A stretch of DNA of 64,000 nt from an uncultured Chlorobiaceae bacterium (GTDB lineage: Bacteria > Bacteroidota > Chlorobiia > Chlorobiales > Chlorobiaceae), in NCBI GenBank assembly GCA_903882665.1, contig CAIRXW010000047.1, forward strand, positions 1-64,000. The letters run 5' to 3'. Below the pieces are notes generated by a model, which was given only the letters and a program-made list of their open reading frames with translations, was not told the origin of the DNA and did not search any database. Made by a program: the position numbers and the translations under genes. Below, piece after piece: positions 56,391 to 64,000 of the stretch. The first letter of the stretch is position 1, and each line of letters begins with the position of its first letter.

Positions 56391-57083
56391 ATGAACAACA
56401 TTCGTACCGCCACTCCCGTCCAGCAGGGCATGAAACCATCAACAGAAGACAATCTGCTCTACATTGCCATCAAGTATAAATCGGCAATTATTGGTGCACT
56501 CATCTTTCTCGTCTGCTTCGGAGCTGGCACCTTCTTCTGGATTCGTCAGCAGCAGACAAGTGAGCTTGAATCGTCACTGCAACTCTCAAGGATTACGCCA
56601 TTTCTTGACCGTGGAGAATATAAAATCGCTATCAACGGTGACGGAAAGATTGCCGGACTGAAAAAAATTGCTGATGAATACGCCGGAAAATATGCGGGTA
56701 CCCCGAGTGGCAATATGGCCAATCTGCTGCTTGCCAATGCATACTACTCCAGCAATGAGTTTGATTCTGCCCTGAAGGTTTTTAAAACCGTGTCGATCAA
56801 GAACGACGATCTTGCCGCCGCAGCCCTTGCTGGAGCCGGCGACTGTTACATCGGTAAAAATCAGTTTGCACCGGCAGCCGAAAGCTATCAGGATGCGTCA
56901 AAGCAGGCTGAAAACCGCGTACTGAAAGCTCAGTACCTCGCTCATGCGGCAAACTGCTTCCGTCAGATTAACCAGCTTAAAAAGGCGGCGGAGCTTTATA
57001 CAAAAATCGTTGCGGACTATCCTGGCACAACAGGAGCCGCTGCCGCACAGCGCTCACTCTGGCAGATTTCCGGAAACCTTTAA
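56391..57083 (+). CDS. Membrane-anchored TPR protein (YfgM-like)
   Basis: The 230-residue protein has one N-terminal membrane span (about 32-51, SAIIGALIFLVCFGAGTFFW) and a periplasmic part made of TPR repeats (ANLLLANAYYSSNEFDSAL and following). The layout matches YfgM-type proteins, which assist periplasmic chaperones. A 114-bp spacer precedes it and a cyclophilin gene follows by 33 bp, consistent with an envelope-folding role. Confidence 0.75.
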   Translation: MNNIRTATPVQQGMKPSTEDNLLYIAIKYKSAIIGALIFLVCFGAGTFFWIRQQQTSELESSLQLSRITPFLDRGEYKIAINGDGKIAGLKKIADEYAGKYAGTPSGNMANLLLANAYYSSNEFDSALKVFKTVSIKNDDLAAAALAGAGDCYIGKNQFAPAAESYQDASKQAENRVLKAQYLAHAANCFRQINQLKKAAELYTKIVADYPGTTGAAAAQRSLWQISGNL

Positions 57084-57116
57084 TAACCAGCAACCGTTAC
57101 CTAAACACATTTCCTT

Positions 57117-57608
57117 ATGCCCGAACAGTTTATTATCAAGACAAACCTTGGCGACATTACCATCAGCCTCTACGACGACACACCGCTGCACCGCGATAAC
57201 TTCGCAAAACTCGTCGGCGAAAGCTACTACGACGGCATCCGTTTTCATCGGGTCATCGAAGGATTCATGATCCAGACAGGCGACCCCCTCTCACGCCATG
57301 AAGAGAAGCGCTCCCTCCATGGTACCGGTGGACCATCGACCCGTATCCCGGCAGAAATCAAACATCCAAACAAAAAAGGAACACTTGCGGCGGCAAGGGA
57401 CAACAATCCACAGAAAGCCTCCTCCGGCAGCCAGTTCTATATCAACCACTCAGACAATGGATTTCTTGACGGTCAGTACACCGTTTTCGGTGTCGTTGAC
57501 GCTGGCATGGATGTGGTGGAAAAAATAGCTGCTGTCAAAACCGATCCAAACGACAACCCTCTTGTTCCTGTAGTCATAGAGTCTATCGTTCCAGTCGCAA
57601 AGTCTTGA
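57117..57608 (+). CDS. Peptidyl-prolyl cis-trans isomerase (cyclophilin)
   Basis: The 163-residue single cyclophilin domain has IRFHRVIEGFMIQTGDP, the catalytic Arg in FHRV, SGSQFYINHSDNGFLDGQYTVFG and no signal peptide, so it is cytoplasmic. It catalyses proline isomerisation in folding proteins. It lies between the membrane TPR gene and yggS with short gaps. Confidence 0.93.
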   Translation: MPEQFIIKTNLGDITISLYDDTPLHRDNFAKLVGESYYDGIRFHRVIEGFMIQTGDPLSRHEEKRSLHGTGGPSTRIPAEIKHPNKKGTLAAARDNNPQKASSGSQFYINHSDNGFLDGQYTVFGVVDAGMDVVEKIAAVKTDPNDNPLVPVVIESIVPVAKS

Positions 57609-57623
57609 CCGGCTGAAAAAGAG

Positions 57624-58313
57624 ATGGAGAGTATTGCGACCAACATAGAGGAGATCAGGGAGCAGATCACCGCAGCCTGCATTGAAGTTGGCCGCGATCC
57701 GGCCGAAGTACGTCTGATCGCCGTCTCGAAAACCCACCCGGCCTCACTTGTCAGGGAGGCATTCGCTGCTGGCCAGATCGAGTTCGGGGAGAGTTATGTG
57801 CAGGAGTTTCTCGAAAAATACGACGATTCCCTGCTTGAAAATAAAGGAATCGAATGGCACTTTATCGGCCACCTGCAATCGAACAAGATTCGCTCGATTA
57901 TCGGCAAGGTAAGCCTCATTCACGGCATAGACAAGCTTTCAACGGCTGAAGAGCTCTCAAAACGGGCCCTCCAGCACAACCTGCGGGTCGACTATCTTCT
58001 TGAAGTCAACACTTCCGGCGAAGCATCCAAGTACGGGATGGCACCGGAGGAAGTTCTTTCAATTGCAGAAGCGCTCTTTACACTCCCCAACATCTTCCTC
58101 CGCGGCTTGATGACCATCGCCTCACCGGAGAGGGTCAAGGCACAGGAGGAGTTCCGCCAACTGCGCACCCTGCTTGAAGCGCTGAAAGCGGTTTCACCAG
58201 ATTCATCAAAACTTACTGAGCTCTCCATGGGCATGAGTGGCGACTTCAGGGAGGCAATTCATGAGGGAGCAACCATGATCCGTGTCGGCACAGCAATCTT
58301 CGGCTGGCGGTGA
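57624..58313 (+). CDS. YggS-family PLP-binding protein
   Basis: The 229-residue alanine-racemase-fold protein has PLP lysine in LIAVSKTHP (near residue 36), the FGESYVQEF and HFIGHLQSNKI motifs, and SMGMSGDF(R)EAI near the C-terminus. Family members keep free PLP and amino-acid pools balanced rather than acting as a known enzyme. Confidence 0.93.
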   Translation: MESIATNIEEIREQITAACIEVGRDPAEVRLIAVSKTHPASLVREAFAAGQIEFGESYVQEFLEKYDDSLLENKGIEWHFIGHLQSNKIRSIIGKVSLIHGIDKLSTAEELSKRALQHNLRVDYLLEVNTSGEASKYGMAPEEVLSIAEALFTLPNIFLRGLMTIASPERVKAQEEFRQLRTLLEALKAVSPDSSKLTELSMGMSGDFREAIHEGATMIRVGTAIFGWR

Positions 58314-58385
58314 GAGCGATGGCTTCCTGACCAGCTTAAACACTCTTTTTACACCTTGTCAATTAACCTGTAAAACAACCCCATC

Positions 58386-59207
58386 ATGATCTCACAGAAG
58401 GCAAAAATTCAGGAAGCAGTCGCCTTTATCAGAAACAAAACATCCCTCGACTACCCCGTCGGAATTGTTCTGGGCACAGGCCTCGGTGCCCTTGTCAAGG
58501 AGATTGATATCGATTTTTCCCTCGACTACAGTGATATTCCCAACTTTCCGGTCTCCACGGTTGAAACCCACCACGGCAAGCTGATTTTCGGAACCCTTTC
58601 GGGCAAAAATGTTGTGGCCATGCAGGGGCGCTTCCACTACTACGAAGGGTACTCCATGCACCAGATTGTCTTTCCGGTCAGAGTCATGAAGCATCTCGGC
58701 GTCAAAACCCTCGGTATCACCAATGCCTGCGGCGGCCTGAATCCTGCCTACAAAAAAGGCGAAATTATGCTGATCGACGACCACATCAACCTGCTTGGCA
58801 CCAATCCGCTGATCGGGCCCAACGACCCTGAAATCGGCTCACGCTTTACTGACCTCTGCGCACCCTACTCTCCCCGCATTCTTGCCCTTGCCGAGCAGGT
58901 GGCCCTCGACCATAGAATCAAGGTTCAGCGTGGCGTCTATGTCGCACTCTCCGGCCCCTGCCTTGAAACCCGCGCAGAATACCGCATGTTACGCATCCTT
59001 GGCGCCGATGTAGTCGGCATGTCAACCGTACCGGAGGTGATCGCCGCCGTCCACCAGGGCACAGAGGTTTTCGGCATGTCCATCATTACCGATGAGTGCT
59101 TCCCCGACTGCCTCAAATCGGTCAGCATCGAAGAGATCATCGAGGTCTCCAACCATGCCGAACCAAAAATGACCTCCATCTTCAAGTCTATTGTAGCAAA
59201 CCTTTAA
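58386..59207 (+). CDS. Purine nucleoside phosphorylase (possibly acting on methylthioadenosine)
   Basis: The 273-residue trimeric-type phosphorylase has the phosphate site GTGLGALV (residues 25-32), GRFHYYEGY, and the purine-site Glu in GPCLETRAEYRML. Near the C-terminus SIITDECFPD has Asp where guanine/hypoxanthine-specific enzymes have Asn. Adenine-type methylthioadenosine phosphorylases have Asp in that region. The next gene, 15 bp away, is mtnA, whose substrate is the product of methylthioadenosine phosphorolysis. The classic annotation would be punA, but MTA use is plausible. Confidence 0.88.
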   Translation: MISQKAKIQEAVAFIRNKTSLDYPVGIVLGTGLGALVKEIDIDFSLDYSDIPNFPVSTVETHHGKLIFGTLSGKNVVAMQGRFHYYEGYSMHQIVFPVRVMKHLGVKTLGITNACGGLNPAYKKGEIMLIDDHINLLGTNPLIGPNDPEIGSRFTDLCAPYSPRILALAEQVALDHRIKVQRGVYVALSGPCLETRAEYRMLRILGADVVGMSTVPEVIAAVHQGTEVFGMSIITDECFPDCLKSVSIEEIIEVSNHAEPKMTSIFKSIVANL

Positions 59208-59222
59208 TTCAAAAAAACAAGT

Positions 59223-60287
59223 ATGATAGACGCCATCTCATTTAATGACAGCACCCTTCGCTACCTCGACCAGCGTTATCTGCCGCTTAGGGAAAATCAT
59301 GTTGCAACAAAAGATTACAGGGAGGCTATAGAGGCAATCAAAACGCTTGCCGTGCGCGGCGCACCACTGATTGGCGTTGCAGCAGCCTACACCATCATCC
59401 TCGGCATCAACAGCTTCAAGGGCACCAAAGAGGAGTTTCCCCCTTTTTTCAAGGCGCTTGTGGGAGAAGTTGAAGCGTCCCGCCCGACCGCCGTCAACCT
59501 CTTTTTTGCGGCTGCACGACTGAAAAAGGTCTATAATGAAAATTTTGAGGCCGACACCATTGAGGCGCTCTTTGCAAAAATGAACGCTGCCGCCGGCAAA
59601 ATACATACCGATGAGATTGCGAACTGCGATGCCATGTCGCGCCACGGTGTTGAGCAGATCAAGGTTGACCTTGCCCACATCCTCAAAACCCGCAAGCTCA
59701 ACGTCCTGACCCACTGCAACACCGGCACCCTTGCCTGCTGTGGCACCGGTTCAGCACTTGGCGTCATCAGGCTTGCCTGGCAGGAGGGGCTGATTGAACG
59801 CGTCATCACCTCCGAAAGCCGCCCACTTCTGCAGGGGCTCCGTCTTACTGCCTGGGAACTTGAGCAGGATGGCATACCCTTTGTCTCCATCTCCGACTCT
59901 TCATCGGCATTTCTGATGCAAAGAGGGATGATTGATTTCGGTATTGTCGGAGCCGACCGGATTGCCGCCAACGGCGATACGGCCAACAAGATCGGCACCT
60001 GTGCCCACGCCATCAGCGCCTGGCACCACAACCTGCCCTTTTACATCGCTGCGCCGGTATCAACCATTGATATCACGATTCCTGACGGCACGCATATCCC
60101 GATTGAAGAGCGCAACGCCGATGAGCTAAGAACCATTTTCGGCACACAGGTGGCATCACCAACCACACCGGTGCTCAACTACGCCTTTGACGTCACCCCC
60201 GGCAAATTATTGAGGGGAATCATTACCGATAAAAAAGCGGTTGTTGGCGACTATGTTGCAGGACTTACTGCATTGATGGTGGAATAA
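59223..60287 (+). CDS. mtnA: S-methyl-5-thioribose-1-phosphate isomerase
   Basis: The 354-residue isomerase converts methylthioribose 1-phosphate to methylthioribulose 1-phosphate in methionine salvage. It carries the catalytic Cys in HCNTGTLACCGTGSALG (near 162) and Asp in GIVGADRIAANGDTANKIGT (near 243). It directly follows the nucleoside phosphorylase. No mtnBCD genes are nearby, so the later steps of salvage are not in this region. Confidence 0.94.
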   Translation: MIDAISFNDSTLRYLDQRYLPLRENHVATKDYREAIEAIKTLAVRGAPLIGVAAAYTIILGINSFKGTKEEFPPFFKALVGEVEASRPTAVNLFFAAARLKKVYNENFEADTIEALFAKMNAAAGKIHTDEIANCDAMSRHGVEQIKVDLAHILKTRKLNVLTHCNTGTLACCGTGSALGVIRLAWQEGLIERVITSESRPLLQGLRLTAWELEQDGIPFVSISDSSSAFLMQRGMIDFGIVGADRIAANGDTANKIGTCAHAISAWHHNLPFYIAAPVSTIDITIPDGTHIPIEERNADELRTIFGTQVASPTTPVLNYAFDVTPGKLLRGIITDKKAVVGDYVAGLTALMVE

Positions 60288-60304
60288 ACAGGAGACACCG
60301 AAAT

Positions 60305-60340
60305 GCTCACCGTGAACGCAATAGCTCCGGTGAGCGTTTT
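60305..60340 (+). terminator. Probable terminator after mtnA
   Basis: GCTCACCG (60305-60312) pairs with CGGTGAGC (60328-60335) across a 15-nt loop and is followed by GTTTT. It lies 17 bp past the mtnA stop. Confidence 0.6.
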
Positions 60341-60380
60341 GTGTAGCAGCAGTCGTCCTTACGAAGCTTGCTGAAAAAAA

Positions 60381-60419
60381 ATATGGTAACAGCTTTTCGA
60401 GTGCCGCTGTTACCCATAT
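60381..60419 (+). promoter_or_regulatory. Inverted repeat just upstream of cydA
   Basis: ATATGGTAACAGC (60381-60393) and GCTGTTACCCATAT (60406-60419) are inverted copies with a single extra C, across a 12-bp spacer. They end 7 bp before the first possible cydA start. It may be an operator for a redox regulator or an mRNA hairpin; no known Rex, FNR or ArcA consensus is evident. Confidence 0.5.
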
Positions 60420-60449
60420 TTTGAAATGAATTTATTGCAATCATCTCAC

Positions 60450-61805
60450 ATGGATACACTTTTACTGGCCCGTGCCCAATTTGCCTTCACCTCGATTTTT
60501 CACTTCTTCTTTATCCCGCTGACGCTTGGGCTCTCGATCTTTACGGCAATTCTTGAAACGGCTTATGTTAAAACCGGCAATGAGAAGTACAAGCATTTGA
60601 CAAAATTCTGGGGCACTCTTTTTCTTATCAACTTTGCTGTCGGGGTTGTCACTGGCATTGTTATGGAATTTCAGTTTGGGATGAACTGGTCGGCATACTC
60701 ACGATTTGTCGGAGATATTGTCGGAGTGCCACTGGCAATCGAGACACTGCTTGCTTTCTTTATTGAATCGACCTTCATTGGTGTATGGGTCTTCGGATGG
60801 AACAAGCTTCCAAAAGCACTCCATGCCGCATCCATCTGGATTGTGGCTCTCGGCTCAACCCTCTCTGCGTTCTGGATTCTGGTCGCAAACTCCTTTATGC
60901 AATCTCCTGTTGGATATAAAATGGCTGCGAACGGTTCACAGGTTGAAATGATCGATTTTTTTGCCCTGCTCTTCAATCCAAGCCTTTGGAAACAGTTTCC
61001 GCATGTGCTGGCTGGAGGAGTTGTCACCGCAGGATTTCTTGTTATCGCAGTCAGTGCCTGGCATCTCGGAAGAGAAACAAAAGAGCGAAACGCTTTTGAA
61101 ACATCCCTGAAATTTGGCGCCATCTACGCCTTTATCGGAACCATGCTCGTTGTTCTTGCCGGTCATGCCCAGATGCAGAACCTGCTGACAACCCAGCCCA
61201 TGAAAGTCGCCGCGGCTGAAGCGCTCTGGGAGAGCGAAAACCCGGCCAGCTTTTCGCTCTTTACCATCGGTGATGAAGAGGGGCTCAAAGACGTTTTTTC
61301 CATACGAGTTCCTGGTATGCTCTCATTTCTTGCCTATAACACCTTTAAGGGTGAAGTGAGGGGAATCAAGAACCTGCAAAAAGAGTATGCAGTGCAATAC
61401 GGCCCCGGCAATTACATTCCCTCCATTGTCACCGCCTACTGGAGCTTCCGCTTCATGGTAGGAGCGGGCACACTGATGCTCTTCGTCTCACTGCTCGCCC
61501 TGTACAAGGTGATCAAGGAGAACTACACCTTCTCTCCGCTGGTCGGCGCCCTGCTCTTCTGGTCACTGCTGCTGCCCTGGATGGCCAACACATCAGGGTG
61601 GATCCTTGCTGAGATGGGCCGTCAACCCTGGATTGTCTTTGGCCTGCTGAAAACTGAAAAAGGAGTTACACCTGCATCGGTCGTCAGCAGCAGCGAACTG
61701 ATCTTCTCACTTGCGGTGTTTGTTGTAATCTACGCAGCACTTGCCGGGACTGATTTTTTCCTGTTGAAAAAATATGCCTCCGCAGGGATCGACACGGAGG
61801 AATAA
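60450..61805 (+). CDS. cydA: Cytochrome bd quinol oxidase subunit I
   Basis: The 451-residue membrane subunit carries haems b558, b595 and d and reduces O2 with quinol. MDTLLLARAQFAFTSIFHFFF contains the N-terminal haem His. A methionine haem ligand lies in GWILAEMGRQPW. The short quinol loop is of the CydA/CIO type. An ATG at 60426 is also in frame, but the one at 60450 gives the conserved N-terminus. In an anaerobic phototroph it is probably for oxygen removal. Confidence 0.94.
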   Translation: MDTLLLARAQFAFTSIFHFFFIPLTLGLSIFTAILETAYVKTGNEKYKHLTKFWGTLFLINFAVGVVTGIVMEFQFGMNWSAYSRFVGDIVGVPLAIETLLAFFIESTFIGVWVFGWNKLPKALHAASIWIVALGSTLSAFWILVANSFMQSPVGYKMAANGSQVEMIDFFALLFNPSLWKQFPHVLAGGVVTAGFLVIAVSAWHLGRETKERNAFETSLKFGAIYAFIGTMLVVLAGHAQMQNLLTTQPMKVAAAEALWESENPASFSLFTIGDEEGLKDVFSIRVPGMLSFLAYNTFKGEVRGIKNLQKEYAVQYGPGNYIPSIVTAYWSFRFMVGAGTLMLFVSLLALYKVIKENYTFSPLVGALLFWSLLLPWMANTSGWILAEMGRQPWIVFGLLKTEKGVTPASVVSSSELIFSLAVFVVIYAALAGTDFFLLKKYASAGIDTEE

Positions 61806-61901
61806 ATTCATGAAAAGAGGAACGATGGATGTGCTTGTGTTAAAAACCTCTTTGTCTGGCAGGCATCAACGCTGCCAAAGAACCTGTAATCGTCACAAAT
61901 A

Positions 61902-62915
61902 ATGGATTTGCAAACACTCTGGTTCGTCATCATAGCATTCCTCTTTATCAGCTTTTTTGTGCTCGAAGGGTTTGATTTCGGTGTCGGCATCCTGCTTCCT
62001 TTCATGAGCAGAGATGATCGTGAACGCCGCGCCGTCATCAACACCATTGGCCCCTTCTGGGATGGCAACGAAATGTGGCTCATAAGCGCAGGCGGTGCCA
62101 TGTTTGCCGTCTTCCCGAAATGGTACGCCACGCTCTTCAGCGGTTTTTATCTTATGCTTATTCTCATGCTTGTGGCACTGATCTTCCGTGGTGTCGCCTT
62201 CGAGTTCCGCAGCAAGCACGAGAGCCCGGCATGGCGCAACTTCTGGGACTGGAGCATTTTCGGAGGAAGCGCCATACCCGCACTGCTTTGGGGAATTGCC
62301 ATCGCTAATTTCATGAGAGGCGTTCCCATTGACAGCTCCATGAACGCAACCGGAGGATTGCTCAATCTGCTGAATCCCTACGCACTGCTCTGCGGAGTAA
62401 CCTCATTGTTGATCTTCAGCCTTCACGGAGCCATCTTTCTTGCACTGAAAACCACTGCCGCACTCAAGGAAAAAGCAATGAGTTTGGCCAGAAAGCTCTG
62501 GGCTCCCGCAACACTCCTCTGCATCATTTTCATGGCATGCACCGTCACCGAAACCGATCTTTACCTCCGCCTCGGCATCAATCCGGGGACAGTGCCGGTT
62601 TTCAGTGTTCTGGCCCTCGTCTCGGTAATCTTCATGCTGCAAAAAAATGCTGCCGGATGGGCTTTTGCCATGACCACTGTCGCCATAGCTTTTTCGACCA
62701 TCACCATCTTCATGGGTCTCTACCCGAGAGTGCTTGTTTCAAGCCTCAACCCGGCATGGAGCCTCACCATCTATAATTCCTCATCATCCCTCTACTCCCT
62801 CGGCATCATGTCCATCGTCGCCATGATTTTTATTCCGATAATCATGATTTACCAGGGATGGAGCTACTGGGTTTTCCGCCAGAGAGTGACGGTTGATTCA
62901 GAACTTGAATACTGA
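61902..62915 (+). CDS. cydB: Cytochrome bd quinol oxidase subunit II
   Basis: The 337-residue membrane subunit has eight to nine spans and the CydB motif FVLEGFDFGVGILLPF (residues 20-35), then GPFWDGNEMWL. It pairs with CydA, from which it is separated by 96 bp. No cydDC or cydX gene was recognised nearby. Confidence 0.94.
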   Translation: MDLQTLWFVIIAFLFISFFVLEGFDFGVGILLPFMSRDDRERRAVINTIGPFWDGNEMWLISAGGAMFAVFPKWYATLFSGFYLMLILMLVALIFRGVAFEFRSKHESPAWRNFWDWSIFGGSAIPALLWGIAIANFMRGVPIDSSMNATGGLLNLLNPYALLCGVTSLLIFSLHGAIFLALKTTAALKEKAMSLARKLWAPATLLCIIFMACTVTETDLYLRLGINPGTVPVFSVLALVSVIFMLQKNAAGWAFAMTTVAIAFSTITIFMGLYPRVLVSSLNPAWSLTIYNSSSSLYSLGIMSIVAMIFIPIIMIYQGWSYWVFRQRVTVDSELEY

Positions 62916-63117
62916 TAAACAATGAAAAATGGGGACGTAACAATTGACAATCAAAATCAGCAAATAATCTACTGTCAGAGATTTTATTCGAGACAAGATT
63001 ACATGCTTTTCACTATATTTATGTCATAGCAGTCCAAGGCGGCTTATTTGTTCATGATCCCAACTGCCGTCTGGCATTCTCTGTTTTTTTTCCTTAAAAA
63101 ATGATCTGGAGGAAGGC

Positions 63118-64000
63118 ATGAGCGAAGCAGGGTACAATTACAAAATAGTCCGCGGTTTTGCCTTTTCAGCACTCTTCTGGCTTGTCATTGGTCTGGTGGT
63201 TGGGCTTTGGATGGCTGTTGAAATGTTCTATCCGGCACTGAATCTTGCCCCATGGCTCAGCTTCGGACGTCTTCGTGTCGTGCATACCAACGGGCTGGGG
63301 CTCGGGTTTTCACTCGCAGCCATTTTTTCGACATCATACTATATCCTGCAACGGCTTAACAGGGTAGCGCTCCCCTTTCCCCGCCTTGCCCAAGCTCATC
63401 TTTACCTTTTCAATACGGCAATAGCCCTGGCGGCTCTGAGCCTCTTTGCAGGAATGAATACCACAAAGGAGTATGCCGAACTTGAATGGCCTCTCGATAT
63501 CGGTGTCGTGATCATGTGGGTCATGTTTGCCATCAATGTCTTTGGTACACTGATCAAACGCCAGGAAAAACAGATGTACATCTCGCTCTGGTACATCATA
63601 GCCATGACCGTGGCCATTGCCATACTCTATATCGTCAACAACCTTGAGATTCCCGTCAATCTCTTCAAGTCCTACTCCATCTATGCTGGAGCAAACGATG
63701 CCAATGTCGAGTGGTGGTACGGTCACAACATCGTAGGCTTCATCTTTACGGTACCGATACTGGCTATGTTCTACTATTTCCTTCCAAAAGCAACAGGACT
63801 TCCCATCTACAGCCACCGTCTCTCCATCGTCTCTTTCTGGGCACTGAACTTTGCCTACCTCTGGACAGGAGCACACCACCTCATGCTGACCCCCCTGCCG
63901 GAATGGATTCAGACGGTTGCCATGGGTTTCAGCATCTTTCTGATTGCCCCATCATGGGGTTCGGTGATTAACGGTTATTACACGCTTCAGGGAAACTGGG
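63118..64000 (+). CDS. ccoN: cbb3-type cytochrome c oxidase subunit I, 5' part (runs off window)
   Basis: The frame from ATG 63118 (AGGAGG-like GGAGGAAGG 5 nt before) is open to the window end, giving 294 residues. It has a haem His in RVVHTNGLG, the CuB His in WWYGHNIVGF, the His pair in LWTGAHHLM and PSWGSVINGYYTL, all typical of CcoN. The cbb3 oxidase reduces oxygen with high affinity. It follows cydB by about 200 bp, so two unrelated O2-reducing oxidases are adjacent. Confidence 0.92.
   Translation, partial: MSEAGYNYKIVRGFAFSALFWLVIGLVVGLWMAVEMFYPALNLAPWLSFGRLRVVHTNGLGLGFSLAAIFSTSYYILQRLNRVALPFPRLAQAHLYLFNTAIALAALSLFAGMNTTKEYAELEWPLDIGVVIMWVMFAINVFGTLIKRQEKQMYISLWYIIAMTVAIAILYIVNNLEIPVNLFKSYSIYAGANDANVEWWYGHNIVGFIFTVPILAMFYYFLPKATGLPIYSHRLSIVSFWALNFAYLWTGAHHLMLTPLPEWIQTVAMGFSIFLIAPSWGSVINGYYTLQGNW

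Overview
The window looks like chromosome from a green sulfur bacterium (Chlorobiaceae, Chlorobium/Pelodictyon type). This is inferred from the overall protein style and gene content: a giant repeat-rich surface protein, a [NiFe]-hydrogenase maturation cluster, O2-scavenging bd and cbb3 oxidases, and TTG/ATG starts with short ATGA overlaps. No photosynthesis gene falls inside the window, so the assignment is moderate. Genes on the plus strand dominate. The minus-strand blocks are a nuclease-like gene (25.6-26.5 kb), hipBA plus hypABFCDE (31.9-39.6 kb) and a MOSC protein (44 kb).

Layout. 1-7.1 kb: 3' part of a giant repeat adhesin. 7.4-8.2 kb: molybdate regulator ModE. 8.25-17.4 kb: a sulfur block with a DUF4395 membrane protein, O-acetylhomoserine sulfhydrylase, a histidine-less HPr-like protein, a LuxR-type response regulator, CysK, CysE, a second trans-sulfuration enzyme and ThiSGHF. 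It is headed by a short reading frame carrying six consecutive Cys codons and by an intrinsic terminator, which together look like a ribosome-mediated cysteine attenuator. 17.5-19.0 kb: SatD family/DUF3307 pair. 19.1-24.8 kb: a complete 2-oxoglutarate dehydrogenase complex (sucA, sucB, lpdA) with a possible 48-codon gene translationally coupled to sucA.

24.8-33.4 kb is an accessory island. It holds two broken copies of a DUF1016 gene, two copies of a 126-bp block, an integron-attC-like inverted repeat beside a PD-(D/E)xK-like gene, a nested 74-bp palindrome, an IS1380-type transposase remnant, a frameshifted higB with intact higA, an RloA/RloB (AbiL-like) anti-phage pair, an N-terminal fragment that resembles PglZ of BREX, a relBE-like pair with a nonsense codon in the toxin, and an intact hipBA. 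Short fragments of higA, the DUF1016 gene and the PglZ-like gene are joined at several junctions, so the island has been repeatedly rearranged.

33.5-39.6 kb: hypABFCDE. 39.7-44.4 kb: molybdenum cofactor synthesis with two gene fusions (MoaC-MoaB and MobB-MobA), moeA, moaA and a MOSC protein. 44.6-50.6 kb: pyrB, two outer-membrane proteins, and a UspA / MFS symporter / small membrane protein operon. 50.7-60.3 kb: housekeeping genes uvrC, a TPR protein, aroE, lspA, tatD, a membrane TPR protein, a cyclophilin, yggS, a purine nucleoside phosphorylase and mtnA. 60.4-64 kb: cydAB and the start of a cbb3-type ccoN that runs off the window. No tRNA, rRNA, CRISPR array or known riboswitch was recognised.
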